Shown: one piece after another, positions 1 to 9,848 of the stretch
Numbering within the stretch: the first letter of the stretch is position 1
Layout of the letters: each line of letters begins with the position of its first letter
Source: Oscillospiraceae bacterium
Lineage (GTDB): Bacteria; Bacillota; Clostridia; Oscillospirales; Ruminococcaceae
Direction: 5' to 3'
Length of the DNA: 64,000 nt
NCBI GenBank assembly: GCA_029006135.1
Contig: JAQXGE010000045.1
Coordinates: forward strand, 62,001 to 126,000
The notes under the pieces: model-generated
Databases searched by the model: none
The model's input: the letters and a program-made list of their open reading frames with translations, nothing else
What the model was told of the DNA's origin: nothing
Position numbers and translations under genes: made by a program

Positions 1-530
1 CGCGCATCACCCGACACGGCGTTTTGGTAGAAGTGTACGGCGAGGGAATTCTGATTCTGGGTGATTCAGGTGTCGGAAAGAGCGAGACAGCCATTGAGCT
101 GGTCAAGCGCGGCCACCGCCTGATTGCGGACGATGCTGTGGAACTGCGTAAAGTGTCAAGCCAGAAAATCGTGGGCATGGCACCGGAAAATATACGCCAT
201 TTCATCGAATTGCGTGGCATCGGCATTATCAATGTGGCGCGGCTGTTTGGTATCGGCGCAGTCAAAAACAGCGTTGAGGTGGAGATGGTCGTTGAGCTCG
301 AGCCGTGGGATCGGACTAAAAATTATGACCGCACCGGTCTTGAAAGCAATTCTTATGACATTCTTGGTGTCAAAGTCCCCAGCATGCTGATCCCTGTTAT
401 GCCCGGACGGAACTTGGCCGTTATTCTGGAAACCGCCGCTATCAATAACCGTCAGAAAGAGATGGGATACAATGCTGCCCAGGAACTTCTTGAGCGTTTG
501 GGGCTGCAAAATGATATCAGCGGTTTTTAA
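1..530 (+). CDS. hprK: HPr kinase/phosphorylase (3' part, cut by window edge)
   Basis: This is the C-terminal part of the bifunctional enzyme that phosphorylates the phosphocarrier HPr on serine and removes that phosphate again, the signal used for CcpA-type catabolite control in Firmicutes. The frame is open from base 3, so the true start lies before the window; the TTG at 24 is an internal Leu codon. About 175 residues are visible. Seen directly are the P-loop GDSGVGKSE about 20 residues in, the acidic pair in IADDAVEL, and the family signature [15 protein letters not shown]. It heads a plus-strand run of housekeeping genes, with 33 bases before the next start. Identification is firm; only the missing 5' end is uncertain. 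Confidence 0.95.
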   Translation, partial: RITRHGVLVEVYGEGILILGDSGVGKSETAIELVKRGHRLIADDAVELRKVSSQKIVGMAPENIRHFIELRGIGIINVARLFGIGAVKNSVEVEMVVELEPWDRTKNYDRTGLESNSYDILGVKVPSMLIPVMPGRNLAVILETAAINNRQKEMGYNAAQELLERLGLQNDISGF

Positions 531-563
531 TTTAATCCTAAAGAAACGGAAGTCGGAACATTC

Positions 564-1313
564 ATGCAAATTATTGCGGACCTTCATACTCACACGCTGT
601 CCTCGACCCATGCGTATCAAACAACCCTGGAAATGGCCGCACAGGCGAAGGATCTTGGCTATGCCGCGCTGGCTCTGACAAATCATGGCCCTGCCATGCC
701 AGATGCGCCGCATATATGGCACTTTTCTAATCAGGCAGAGCAGGACCGTGCGGTGGATGGCGTTGCCATACTTTTTGGTGCGGAAGCCAATGTGATGGAC
801 ACATTTGGAACGCTCGATTTTACTCCCGCGCAGCTCGAGGGGATGGATTGGGTTGTAGCATCTATTCACAGCCCATGCATGCCGGGACTGCTCACCGAGA
901 AAGAAGCAAATCGCCTCTGGCTGTCAGTGGCGGAAAATCCGTATGTTGACTGCATTGGTCACTCGGAACAGCAGAACTACCGCTACGACTATGACTTGGT
1001 CACAAAGGCTTTTGCCCGCAATCACAAAGTTGTAGAACTGAACGGAAATTCTTTTAATGTGCGCAAGGACGGAATTCCCAATATGCGCACACTTTTGGAC
1101 GCCTGTAAAAGAAACGGATGCCACATTGCACTGGATACCGATGCACACAGTGCCCGCCAAATGCGTGTGAATGTGCCGCCGTTGCTTCAAATGCTCGAGG
1201 AAATGGAATTTCCGGAAGAACTTGTTGTCAATGCCACGCGGCAGAATCTTGTCAACGAATTAAAACTGCATAAAAAACGCTGTGCAGAAGAAATAGGAGG
1301 AATCATTTTATGA
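564..1313 (+). CDS. PHP-domain phosphatase, YcdX type
   Basis: A 249-residue PHP-fold metal-dependent phosphoesterase. Seen: the N-terminal metal motif DLHTHT (residues 6-11), TNHGP near residue 40, later IHSP and GHSEQQN, and the C-terminal DTDAH, which together supply the histidine/aspartate metal ligands of YcdX-type PHP enzymes. Length fits the stand-alone phosphatase family rather than histidinol phosphatase or polymerase PHP domains. The substrate cannot be told from sequence. The stop codon overlaps the ATG of the following ROK kinase (ATGA at 1310-1313), so the two are probably translationally coupled. It is soluble, with no signal peptide. Confidence 0.85.
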   Translation: MQIIADLHTHTLSSTHAYQTTLEMAAQAKDLGYAALALTNHGPAMPDAPHIWHFSNQAEQDRAVDGVAILFGAEANVMDTFGTLDFTPAQLEGMDWVVASIHSPCMPGLLTEKEANRLWLSVAENPYVDCIGHSEQQNYRYDYDLVTKAFARNHKVVELNGNSFNVRKDGIPNMRTLLDACKRNGCHIALDTDAHSARQMRVNVPPLLQMLEEMEFPEELVVNATRQNLVNELKLHKKRCAEEIGGIIL

Positions 1314-2269
1314 GTCAGTATACCATCGGGGTTGATCTTGGAGGAACCACCATGACTGCGGGCTTGGTGGACGAAAATTATCATATCGTGAATAAGGTGA
1401 TGTGGGCAACCCACTTGCCTCGCCCTGCGGCGGATCTTGAAAAAGCGCTGGCTGATTTGTGCCGCACTGTTGCCAAGAATGCGAACATTCCGTTTTCCGA
1501 TGTAAGCTATGTGGGTATTGGTACGCCGGGCAGCGTCAACTTTACGACAGGTTTTGTTGGCTTTAACACCAATTTTGGCTACTATGACTGGAACCTTGGC
1601 CCTGACATGGAAGCACTGCTGGGCTGCAAGGTATATGTGGAGAATGATGCCAATGCCGCTGCATTTGGCGAGTACATCGCCGGCGGCGCCAAAGGCTTCA
1701 CCGATGCAGTTGTCATTACGCTGGGCACCGGGGTTGGCAGCGGCATTGTTCTGGGCGGAAAACTTTTACGCGGATTCAATTTTGCAGCCGGTGAAATCGG
1801 ACATACGGTTATTGTCAAGGATGGACGTCCGTGCAACTGTGGCCGCCGCGGCTGCTGGGAACGCTACGCGTCCTCTCGCGCCCTGTCCGAAGATGCCAGA
1901 GAAGCTGTTCGTCAGCATCCAGAGAGTCTGATGCTCAAACTTGCCAAAGGCGATTTGGATCGCATGAACGCCAAAATTCCATTTGACGCGATGGAAGCCG
2001 GCGATGAAACTGCGCGTGAAGTGGTAAATAACTGGATTGAATATGTGGCCTGCGGTATTGCCAACGTGGTCAATATTTTTGAGCCGGAAGTTATTTGCAT
2101 TGGCGGCGGCGTGTCCAATCAAGGGGAAACCTTGCTGGCTCCCATTCGTGCCTACGTTGAGAAAGAAACCAAAAACATCACAACGGGCCGTGTCCCGGCT
2201 ATTCGTGCTTGTGAACTCACGAACGATGCCGGCGTAATCGGAGCGGCTGCGCTGGCCAATTCGATTTGA
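1310..2269 (+). CDS. ROK-family sugar kinase (glucokinase-like)
   Basis: A 319-residue ROK-family protein, probably cytosolic glucokinase or a related hexose kinase. Seen: the phosphate-binding motif DLGGTT at residues 9-14, a second glycine motif LGTGVGSGIV near residue 145, the ExGH-type motif AGEIGHTVI, and the zinc-binding signature CNCGRRGCWE. There is no N-terminal helix-turn-helix, so this is a kinase rather than a ROK repressor. The start overlaps the stop of the PHP gene, preceded by a good aggagg site at about 1296. Location after hprK suggests a role in sugar entry to glycolysis, but the actual sugar is inference. Confidence 0.88.
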   Translation: MSQYTIGVDLGGTTMTAGLVDENYHIVNKVMWATHLPRPAADLEKALADLCRTVAKNANIPFSDVSYVGIGTPGSVNFTTGFVGFNTNFGYYDWNLGPDMEALLGCKVYVENDANAAAFGEYIAGGAKGFTDAVVITLGTGVGSGIVLGGKLLRGFNFAAGEIGHTVIVKDGRPCNCGRRGCWERYASSRALSEDAREAVRQHPESLMLKLAKGDLDRMNAKIPFDAMEAGDETAREVVNNWIEYVACGIANVVNIFEPEVICIGGGVSNQGETLLAPIRAYVEKETKNITTGRVPAIRACELTNDAGVIGAAALANSI

Positions 2270-2313
2270 AATGTACTGTCTGAATCTGACTGTGTGGGTG
2301 TGAGGAACAAAGA

Positions 2314-3228
2314 ATGAATGAGTCACTTTTGGCCGCACTTAGGGCCGAATCGCTGCCCTGTACCGTGAATGAATCTCTGGCCCGTCACACCACTTTCCGC
2401 ATTGGCGGGCCGGCTGATGGATTCTGCCAACCAGAAACTGTTATTCAGCTTACTAGGACATTGGAACTTTGCCGTGCCCATGGCGAACGGGTCTATCTGC
2501 TCGGCAATGGATCGAACACCTTGTTTTCGGATGCGGGCTTTCGCGGCACGGTCGTTTGCCTAACACGGCTGCATAGCCGTTTTACCGTGAAACGCACCGA
2601 GCAGGGGACTGCCCACATCTGTGCTGGCGCGGGACTGACGCTCGGTGCACTGTGCAGTGCGGTGCAGAAGGAGGGTCTTTCCGGATTGGAGTTCGCCTAT
2701 GGCATCCCCGGCACAGTAGGCGGCGCAGTCTATATGGATGCTGGCGCCTATGGCGGAGAGATGAAAGATGTTCTGACCGATGTCACTTTCCTGGATGAAA
2801 ACCAGCATCTCACAACGCTTGGCGTGGATGACTTGGAATTCGGGTATCGCACGAGCATTTTTGAAAGAAAGCCCTGGTGTATTCTTGAGGCTGGCTTTGA
2901 GTTAAAACCAGGGGATAAAGACAAAATTCTTGACGAAATGCAGGATTATATGCAGCGTCGGCGGGATAAGCAGCCTCTTGAACTTCCCTCCGCCGGAAGT
3001 ACGTTCAAACGTCCCGCAGGTCACTTCGCAGGCAAACTCATCGAGGACTGCGGCCTTCGCGGTTTTCGCGTAGGCGGTGCCGCCATCAGCGACAAGCATT
3101 GCGGCTTTGTTGTGAATCTGGGCGGGGCAACCTGCGCGGATGTTGTGGAGCTGACGGAACGTGCCGGAAAAATCGTCTATGAAAAGACCGGAGTCACTCT
3201 GGAGCGCGAGATTCGTGTTGTGGAATGA
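2314..3228 (+). CDS. murB: UDP-N-acetylenolpyruvoylglucosamine reductase MurB
   Basis: The FAD- and NADPH-dependent enzyme that reduces UDP-GlcNAc-enolpyruvate to UDP-MurNAc, the second committed step of peptidoglycan precursor synthesis. The 304 residues carry the FAD-binding motifs GNGSNTLF (about 65-72), GIPGTVGGAVYMDAG (about 130-144) and the substrate-side motifs YRTSIF, SAGSTFKRP and GGAAISDKHCGF. Length is typical. The ATG lies 45 bases after the ROK kinase stop. The gene ends 26 bases before the preferred start of rapZ, and this murB-rapZ-whiA order is common in Firmicutes. Confidence 0.96.
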   Translation: MNESLLAALRAESLPCTVNESLARHTTFRIGGPADGFCQPETVIQLTRTLELCRAHGERVYLLGNGSNTLFSDAGFRGTVVCLTRLHSRFTVKRTEQGTAHICAGAGLTLGALCSAVQKEGLSGLEFAYGIPGTVGGAVYMDAGAYGGEMKDVLTDVTFLDENQHLTTLGVDDLEFGYRTSIFERKPWCILEAGFELKPGDKDKILDEMQDYMQRRRDKQPLELPSAGSTFKRPAGHFAGKLIEDCGLRGFRVGGAAISDKHCGFVVNLGGATCADVVELTERAGKIVYEKTGVTLEREIRVVE

Positions 3229-3254
3229 GTTTTGGCGGAAAAAGAGGAGCGGAA

Positions 3255-4118
3255 ATGAATTTTTTGATTGTGACCGGGCTTTCCGGTGCAGGCAAATCCA
3301 TGGCAGTCAATGCGTTGGAGGATATCGGCTTTTTCTGCATTGATAATATCCCTGCGGGATTGCTTCCGCGTATTTTGGATTTTGCTCAGCAAGGCGAAAA
3401 CCAGCTCAGTAGGGTTGCCGTTGTGATGGATGTGCGCGGTCTGCACTCTGTAGCGGAAACAAAAAAGGCCCTCGAAGCACTCGATGAAAAGCAAATGCCT
3501 TATGACATTCTTTTCCTTGATGCCAATGATAACACCATTCGCCGCCGCTATAAGGAGACGCGCCGCGTTCATCCTATGACCATTGCGGAAAATATCCCCA
3601 TTGAGGAGGCAATCAGCAAGGAACGGGAAATCCTGCAGCCGCTGCGGGAACGCGCTAAGTATGTGATTGATACTTCGATGCTTTCGGCGGCGCAGAACAG
3701 AGAACGCGTCTGTGGGCTATTTCTCAATAAGGGACAGTGTGCAATGTCTCTGAGCGTGGTCTCTTTTGGCTTCAAATACGGACTCCCACAGGAAGCGGAC
3801 ATTGTTTTTGATGTGCGCTGCCTGCCCAATCCGTTTTACGTTCCGGAGCTGAAGAACCTTACTGGGATGGACCAGGCAGTGGTTGACTATGTGATGGCCG
3901 CACCGGAGTCGCAGGAATTCCTGCGCAGAATTGAGAGCTTCCTTGAATATGCCTTGCCTCTCTATGTGAAGGAAGGCAAAAGCCAGCTGATGATTGCTGT
4001 AGGCTGCACCGGAGGAAAGCATCGCTCTGTCACCTTCGCCCGCAAAATCGGGGAGTATTGCCAAAAATTGGGGTACCAGCCCAGTGTACAGCACCGTGAC
4101 GCAAAACGCACGATGTAA
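3255..4118 (+). CDS. rapZ: RapZ/YvcJ-family nucleotide-binding protein
   Basis: A 287-residue P-loop protein of the RapZ/YvcJ family. In enterobacteria RapZ is an RNase E adapter for GlmZ; in Firmicutes the homologue YvcJ is a nucleotide hydrolase in a conserved cluster with whiA, and its exact role here is unknown. Seen: Walker A GLSGAGKS at residues 8-15 and the C-terminal CTGGKHRSVTFA motif. I chose the ATG at 3255, preceded by agaggagcgg, over the in-frame codon at 3225 inside the murB end, because the P-loop then falls at the family position and length equals the usual 280-290. Confidence 0.93.
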   Translation: MNFLIVTGLSGAGKSMAVNALEDIGFFCIDNIPAGLLPRILDFAQQGENQLSRVAVVMDVRGLHSVAETKKALEALDEKQMPYDILFLDANDNTIRRRYKETRRVHPMTIAENIPIEEAISKEREILQPLRERAKYVIDTSMLSAAQNRERVCGLFLNKGQCAMSLSVVSFGFKYGLPQEADIVFDVRCLPNPFYVPELKNLTGMDQAVVDYVMAAPESQEFLRRIESFLEYALPLYVKEGKSQLMIAVGCTGGKHRSVTFARKIGEYCQKLGYQPSVQHRDAKRTM

Positions 4119-4148
4119 GAGAGTAAATGAGAAGAGAGGACCATACCG

Positions 4149-5114
4149 TTGAGCTTTTCCCAAGAAGTCAAAGCAGAAATTCTTCGCCGCAAGGTGCCCC
4201 GTTCTTGCTGTGCTGCCTCGGCAGCTTATGCAGTCGCGTGCTTTGGCAAGTATTTTGATGACCGCGGCGTTGTGTTCCAGACAGAAAATGAGGGTGTGGC
4301 CGCATTTGCAAATAAAATGTATGCTCGGTGCGGAATCAGCGGCACAGTAATCCGGAAAGAACGTCCCGCCGGGCCAATATTTGAATTCAGTGTAAAAGAC
4401 CCCGTGCAGGTCGAGAAGGTATTGACACTCTTCGGGCATACAGGGCATGAAACCACACTGCGCATTCGGCCGGACTGCTTCAAATGTCAGAACTGCGTTT
4501 CTTTTTTTGTATCAACGGCATTTTTGTGCTGCGGAACAGCAACTGACCCGGAAAAAGAATACAATATTGAATTTTTGTCCCCCCGCCATTCACTCTCCCG
4601 ACAGCTTGAAGGAATCCTTGCCCAGAATGAATTCAACCCGCACCGCGCTGTGCGCAAAGGCGCTAATACCGTCTACGTTAAGTCAAGCGACCACCTGGAA
4701 GATTTGCTGACCTTTATGGGAGCTGGGAATGCTGCTATGCGCATCATGGAACAGCGGATGTACAATGATGTGCGCAACAAGACCAACCGACTTTCTAATT
4801 GCGAGACTGCGAATATGGGCAAGACCGTGCAGGCGGCAGTTCAGGTCCGGATGGCCATCCAGGCACTGGAAGACGCCGGAGCAATGGATACGCTGCCGCA
4901 GACATTGCAGGAAACAGCCCGTCTGCGTATGCAGTACCCGGATCTTCCACTCGCTAAACTGGCTGAAAAGTTTGATCCGCCGGTAAGCAAAGCAGGGCTT
5001 TCTCATCGTCTTAAGCGTATCCAGCAAGCGGCCCAACGGCTGCTGGAACAGACCGGCGTACCGGTTGTTTCCGAGGAAAAATCAAACCCCGACAAGAGGG
5101 ACGATTATGTCTGA
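4149..5114 (+). CDS. whiA: DNA-binding protein WhiA
   Basis: WhiA has a LAGLIDADG-homing-endonuclease-like N-terminal fold and a C-terminal helix-turn-helix. In actinobacteria it activates sporulation septation genes; in Firmicutes it influences cell division and chromosome segregation. 321 residues, of usual length. Seen: the N-terminal SFSQEVKAEILRR start, a middle region with NKTNRLSNCETANMGKTV, and a C-terminal region ending in PPVSKAGLSHRLKRI, the typical HTH. The start is a TTG at 4149 with gaagagagga upstream; no ATG fits. The stop overlaps the dnaE start by eight bases, indicating coupled translation. Neighbouring rapZ is the usual partner. Confidence 0.95.
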   Translation: MSFSQEVKAEILRRKVPRSCCAASAAYAVACFGKYFDDRGVVFQTENEGVAAFANKMYARCGISGTVIRKERPAGPIFEFSVKDPVQVEKVLTLFGHTGHETTLRIRPDCFKCQNCVSFFVSTAFLCCGTATDPEKEYNIEFLSPRHSLSRQLEGILAQNEFNPHRAVRKGANTVYVKSSDHLEDLLTFMGAGNAAMRIMEQRMYNDVRNKTNRLSNCETANMGKTVQAAVQVRMAIQALEDAGAMDTLPQTLQETARLRMQYPDLPLAKLAEKFDPPVSKAGLSHRLKRIQQAAQRLLEQTGVPVVSEEKSNPDKRDDYV

Positions 5115-8100
5115 TACCAAACGACAATTTACACATCTCCACCTTCATACTGAGTACAGCTTGCTGGACGGTGCCTGCCGTATTGACCGGCTGTTTGAAC
5201 GAATTAAGGAACTGGGACAGAACGCCGTGGCTATTACCGACCACGGCGTCATGTATGGCTGTGTGGCCTTTTATGATGCCGCAAAAGCCGCGGGTATCAA
5301 ACCGATTATCGGCTGCGAGGTCTATGTTGCGACCCGCACGCGATTTGATAAGGTCAACCGGATTGACGGCAACAATCACTTGATTTTGCTCTGCAAAAAT
5401 GAGACCGGCTACAAAAACCTTATCAAGATGGTCTCTGCGGGGTTCCTTGAGGGATTTTACTCCAAGCCCCGGGTGGACCGTGACTTGCTGGAACAATATC
5501 ATGAGGGCTTGATTTGCCTTTCTGCCTGTCTGGCGGGTGAAATTCCTCAGGCAATTTTGGCTGGGGACTATGACCGTGCCAAGCAGACTGCGCTTTACTA
5601 CAATGACCTCTTTGGGCAGGGAAATTATTATATTGAACTTCAGGACCACGGTCTGGAGGAGGACTCCGTTGTCCTTCCGCAGCTGATTCGTCTCTCTCGT
5701 GAGACGGGCATCCCCATGGCGGCAACCAACGATGCCCATTATCTGACGCGGGAAGATTCCAAGATGCAGAGTATTCTTCTGTGTATCCAGACGGGAAAGA
5801 CCATTGCCGATGCCGATCGCATGGAATTCCAAACCGATGAATTCTATGTAAAAAGCACCGATGAAATGTATGACCTGTTTTCTATGGTTCCGGAAGCCTG
5901 CGAAAACACCAACCGCATTGCGGAGCAGTGTAATTTTGAATTCACTTTTGGTGAGACAAAGCTGCCGTACTTCAAAGCACCGGACGGCATGGAAAACCAG
6001 GCGTACTTTGAAAAACTTTGCTGGGAAGGTCTGGAGCGGCGCTATCCCGGAAAGGTCACACAAGAACTGCGGAATCGCTTGAGTTACGAGATTGATGTTG
6101 TCAAAAAAATGGGGTATACCAACTATTACCTCATCGTCTATGATTTTATCAATTTTGCCAAGAGCCGAGATATACCGGTTGGACCTGGCCGAGGTTCCGG
6201 TGCCGGAAGCCTGGCCGCCTACTGTGTGGGTATTACGGATATTGATCCGATTCGTTACAATCTCATCTTTGAACGTTTCCTGAATCCCGAACGAGTTTCC
6301 ATGCCGGATTTTGACGTGGATTTCTGCTATGAACGCCGTCAGGAAGTCATTGACTATGTAAATGAGAAATATGGCCGTGACCATGTGGCGCAGATTGTGA
6401 CCTTCGGAACGATGGCCGCTCGCGCTGCGGTACGCGATGTGGGCCGTGTAATGGGAATGCCCTATCAGGAAGTGGATAAGGTTGCAAAGCTCATCCCGAC
6501 TGACCTTAAAATGACGCTCACCCATGCCCTGGAAGTCTCTCCGGACCTCAAAGCAATGTATGACAATGATCCGCAGATTCATGAACTGATCGATATGTCT
6601 CTCAAGGTGGAAGGAATGCCGCGTCACGCCTCCACCCATGCCGCGGGTGTGGTTATTACGCGAGAACCTGCTACGGAATATGTACCGCTCGCCACCAATG
6701 ACGGCCTGCCTGTCACACAGTTCAATATGGTAGAGATTGAGCGTCTGGGCTTGCTGAAAATGGACTTCTTAGGGCTGCGCACGCTCACCGTCATTCATGA
6801 TACGGAAGCGGCCGTCCGCCTGCGTGAGCCGGCGTTCCGCGTTTCGAACATCGACTACGATGACTCGGACACCTACACTATGCTCGACAACGGCGAAACA
6901 GTGGGTGTGTTTCAGCTTGAATCCGGGGGGATGACACAGCTTCTTGTCAATATGCAGGCCAAGAACTTGGAAGATGTCATCGCCCTGATCTCTCTTTATC
7001 GTCCCGGGCCAATGGATTCCATCCCCGAATATCTGCGCAATCGCAAGGACCCCAGCAAGATACAATACAAAACGCCCCAAATGGCGCACATTGTGGATGT
7101 GACCAACGGCGTTGTTATCTATCAGGAACAGGTCATGCAGATATGCCGTGAACTTGCGGGCTTCAGCTATGGCCAGGCTGATAATGTGCGGCGCGCCATG
7201 AGCAAGAAAAAGCACAAGGTCATGGAAGCGGAACGGGAGCATTTTATTTACGGCTGCACTGAACCCGGCAAGGAATGCCCGGGCTGTGTCAGGAACGGGA
7301 TTCCCGCCGAAGTGGCAAACCAGATCTATGATGATATGGTCAGCTTTGCTTCCTATGCCTTTAATAAATCCCATGCGGCTTGCTACGCTTATGTAGCATT
7401 CCAGACCGCCTATCTTAAATGTCATTATCCGAGAGAATTTATGGCTGCACTGCTTACCAGCGTGCTGGACAATACCTCCAAAGTTATTGAATACTCTACG
7501 GAATGTCAGCGGCTTGGAATCAAAGTTCTGCAGCCGGATATCAATGTCTCCCGCGGCGGATTTACAGTGGACGGCAGCTGTATTCGCTTTGGACTCAATG
7601 CAGTCAAGAGCGTTGGCCGTGATTTGATTGATTCTGTCATAAAAGAGCGTGAGGAGCGTCCATTCCGCAGTCTTTACGATTTCTGCAAGAGAATGCACGG
7701 CAGTACGCTTAACCGCCGTGCACTTGAAAGCCTTATCAAAGCGGGTGCTTTTGACGGCATAGAGCCAAGCCGTCATGGAATGCTTGAGAGCGTTGAGAAT
7801 ATCCTGAAAATCATTGAAAATGATGCGCGCCAGAACCTTGAAGGGCAGCTTGACTTGTTCAGCACTCTTTCTGATGAAAGCGCCGAACAATACAATGATT
7901 ACCAGGTCCCAAATCTTCCGGAATATCCGGTGGGGGATCTGCTCAAAATGGAAAAAGAGGTCTCCGGACTTTACCTTTCGGGCCATCCCTTGGATGCCTA
8001 TCGGGAACAGATTCGGGAAATCTCCAGCTGCACCATTGCGCAGCTTCAGGGGGAAGAAGCCAAGAAATTCGACAACCAGATGGTGACGATTCTCTGCACG

Positions 8101-8631
8101 GTCGTAAAAAATAAAATGATGACGACCAAGTCCAACACCTTGATGGCATTCACGACTGTAGAAGACCTGACGGGAACCATGGAGATGCTTGTCTTTCCGC
8201 GCGTACTGGCCAACTGTCGGGCTTACCTCCAGGAAAATGCTGTTGTTGTGACCAGCGGCCGTGTCTCAGTCAAGGAAGATGAGGGAACCCGTTTGGTGGT
8301 AGAAAGTGTTCTGCCTATTGACGGTTATGATTCTTCGCACACTTTCGGTGAAAACCGCTCGGCACGGGTGGCCGCGCGCAGCCATGCCGGCGGGGCAGAG
8401 CAGAGCCTTTGGCTGCTGGTGCCTTCTCTGCAAAGTGAAGAAATGCACCGGGTTTCCAACCTGCTTGAAAATATTTTTAACGGTTCTATGCCGGTTTATT
8501 TCAAATTCGAGGATTCTGGCCAGCGGATGCGTGCACCTCAGAAAATGTGGACAATCAACCACCCGCTTCTGCTCAGAGAACTGGAACGCATCCTTGGACC
8601 TGACCACGTCAAAATTCGCAATGCCAAATAA
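5107..8631 (+). CDS. dnaE: DNA polymerase III alpha subunit DnaE
   Basis: The catalytic subunit of a replicative C-family DNA polymerase, 1174 residues from the ATG at 5107. I prefer this start to upstream codons because FTHLHLHTEYSLLDG, the PHP domain start, then lies at the normal N-terminus and gacaagaggg provides a site. Domains in order: PHP (1-275), polymerase palm with the catalytic PDFDVDF near residue 400, fingers and beta-binding region with RHASTHAAGVVI, a helix-hairpin-helix region (about 770-860), and an OB fold near 1000-1070 (MVTILCTVVKNKM). It is the DnaE type, without the exonuclease of PolC. It overlaps whiA by eight bases. Confidence 0.97.
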   Translation: MSDTKRQFTHLHLHTEYSLLDGACRIDRLFERIKELGQNAVAITDHGVMYGCVAFYDAAKAAGIKPIIGCEVYVATRTRFDKVNRIDGNNHLILLCKNETGYKNLIKMVSAGFLEGFYSKPRVDRDLLEQYHEGLICLSACLAGEIPQAILAGDYDRAKQTALYYNDLFGQGNYYIELQDHGLEEDSVVLPQLIRLSRETGIPMAATNDAHYLTREDSKMQSILLCIQTGKTIADADRMEFQTDEFYVKSTDEMYDLFSMVPEACENTNRIAEQCNFEFTFGETKLPYFKAPDGMENQAYFEKLCWEGLERRYPGKVTQELRNRLSYEIDVVKKMGYTNYYLIVYDFINFAKSRDIPVGPGRGSGAGSLAAYCVGITDIDPIRYNLIFERFLNPERVSMPDFDVDFCYERRQEVIDYVNEKYGRDHVAQIVTFGTMAARAAVRDVGRVMGMPYQEVDKVAKLIPTDLKMTLTHALEVSPDLKAMYDNDPQIHELIDMSLKVEGMPRHASTHAAGVVITREPATEYVPLATNDGLPVTQFNMVEIERLGLLKMDFLGLRTLTVIHDTEAAVRLREPAFRVSNIDYDDSDTYTMLDNGETVGVFQLESGGMTQLLVNMQAKNLEDVIALISLYRPGPMDSIPEYLRNRKDPSKIQYKTPQMAHIVDVTNGVVIYQEQVMQICRELAGFSYGQADNVRRAMSKKKHKVMEAEREHFIYGCTEPGKECPGCVRNGIPAEVANQIYDDMVSFASYAFNKSHAACYAYVAFQTAYLKCHYPREFMAALLTSVLDNTSKVIEYSTECQRLGIKVLQPDINVSRGGFTVDGSCIRFGLNAVKSVGRDLIDSVIKEREERPFRSLYDFCKRMHGSTLNRRALESLIKAGAFDGIEPSRHGMLESVENILKIIENDARQNLEGQLDLFSTLSDESAEQYNDYQVPNLPEYPVGDLLKMEKEVSGLYLSGHPLDAYREQIREISSCTIAQLQGEEAKKFDNQMVTILCTVVKNKMMTTKSNTLMAFTTVEDLTGTMEMLVFPRVLANCRAYLQENAVVVTSGRVSVKEDEGTRLVVESVLPIDGYDSSHTFGENRSARVAARSHAGGAEQSLWLLVPSLQSEEMHRVSNLLENIFNGSMPVYFKFEDSGQRMRAPQKMWTINHPLLLRELERILGPDHVKIRNAK

Positions 8632-8677
8632 ATCCATTTCATTTGCAACACAAATCCATATAACGAGCGCCTCTATA

Positions 8678-8686
8678 TGCTATAAT
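8678..8686 (+). promoter_or_regulatory. Extended -10 promoter for pfkA
   Basis: TGC-TATAAT at 8678-8686 is a perfect extended -10 element lying between dnaE and pfkA, with no good -35 at 8658-8663. It would give pfkA its own transcript, about 70 bases of leader, separate from read-through of the dnaE run. Confidence 0.65.
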
Positions 8687-8759
8687 GAGCAATGAGGAAA
8701 GTGTGATGGGACCGGCGCAGTATTATCAGAAATCGGTTCCTGTCAAGGAGGACATTTTT

Positions 8760-9734
8760 ATGGCCAAGGAAATCAAAACCATCGGTGTGCTGACCAGCGG
8801 CGGTGACGCCCCGGGCATGAATGCGGCAGTCCGCGCGATTGTGCGTGCCGGTATCAGCAAAGGCTATCGTATGATGGGAATTCAGCGCGGCTATAACGGC
8901 CTTATCAACGGTGAGTGCTACGAAATGAACGTCCGCAGCGTCTCAGAAATCATTCATCGCGGCGGAACGATTCTCTATACAGCCCGCTGCCTGGAGTTCA
9001 AGACCCGGGAAGGGCAGGCAAAGGGCTTGGCCCGCTGTAAGGAACTGGGCATTGATGCACTGGTCGTTATTGGCGGCGATGGATCTTTTATGGGTGCCCG
9101 TGCGTTGGCGAATCAGGGAATTCCCTGCATCGGCATACCCGGTACCATTGACAATGATATTGCCTGCAGCGAATATACAATCGGCTATGATACGGCCATG
9201 AATACTGCTGTCGAAGCGATTGATAAGCTGCGCGACACAACACAGAGCCATGATCGCTGCTCAGTGGTCGAGGTCATGGGGCATCACGCCGGGTACATTG
9301 CACTTAATGTGGGCATTGCAACCGGAGCACTTGCTGTTTTGCTTCCGGAGCGTCCCTTCGATTTTGAGCGGGATATCCTCCAACGGATGCGTCAGACGCA
9401 GGTCACTGGCAAGAAGCATTTTATTGTGATTGTGTCTGAGGGCGTTGTCGGCGCTCAGGAGCTTGCCAATCAGATTCAGGCGGCCACCGGTGTTGACTCC
9501 CGTGCAACGGTGCTTGGACACATTCAGCGCGGCGGTTCACCTACGGTGCGTGACCGCGTGAACGCGTCCCTGATGGGGTACCATGCGATTGACTTGCTTG
9601 ACAAGGGAATCTATAACCGCGTGGTAGCAGTCTCGGGCGGCAAAATCGTGGACTATGATGTAAACGTGGCACTTTCCATGCACAAGTCCATTGACCCCTA
9701 CGAAATCGAAGTCGCACAGGCAATTTCCATCTGA
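8760..9734 (+). CDS. pfkA: ATP-dependent 6-phosphofructokinase
   Basis: Phosphorylates fructose 6-phosphate to fructose 1,6-bisphosphate, the committing step of glycolysis. 324 residues, close to the typical 319-325. Seen: TSGGDAPGMNAAVRA at residues 11-25, the ATP-site GGDGSFMGA near 102-110 with glycine at the position that favours ATP over PPi, the catalytic PGTIDNDI near 124-131, and GYDTAMNTAVEAID. I chose the ATG at 8760, which follows gtcaaggagg at a good spacing; longer in-frame starts from 8685 overlap the promoter. Stand-alone transcription unit between dnaE and rpsB. Confidence 0.97.
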   Translation: MAKEIKTIGVLTSGGDAPGMNAAVRAIVRAGISKGYRMMGIQRGYNGLINGECYEMNVRSVSEIIHRGGTILYTARCLEFKTREGQAKGLARCKELGIDALVVIGGDGSFMGARALANQGIPCIGIPGTIDNDIACSEYTIGYDTAMNTAVEAIDKLRDTTQSHDRCSVVEVMGHHAGYIALNVGIATGALAVLLPERPFDFERDILQRMRQTQVTGKKHFIVIVSEGVVGAQELANQIQAATGVDSRATVLGHIQRGGSPTVRDRVNASLMGYHAIDLLDKGIYNRVVAVSGGKIVDYDVNVALSMHKSIDPYEIEVAQAISI

Positions 9735-9751
9735 GGGTAAATTCTTTACTG

Positions 9752-9786
9752 ATTCATCGCGGTTTCTGTTGGAAACCGCGATGAAT
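9752..9786 (+). terminator. Hairpin after pfkA
   Basis: A perfect 15-base stem (ATTCATCGCGGTTTC and its complement) with a five-base loop begins 17 bases after the pfkA stop. No T-run follows, so it may be a 3'-end stabilising hairpin or a Rho-assisted end rather than a classical intrinsic terminator. Confidence 0.6.
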
Positions 9787-9848
9787 CTATGTGAGGGTGC
9801 ATAAAAACCTTTGCACAGGAAAAACTTTTGCAAAGCTGAAAAAAACTC

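Noticed and set aside
5011..6639. A 542-codon open frame on the minus strand inside dnaE
   Set aside because: Shadow of the dnaE reading frame; no motifs, no promoter, and dnaE is unmistakable.
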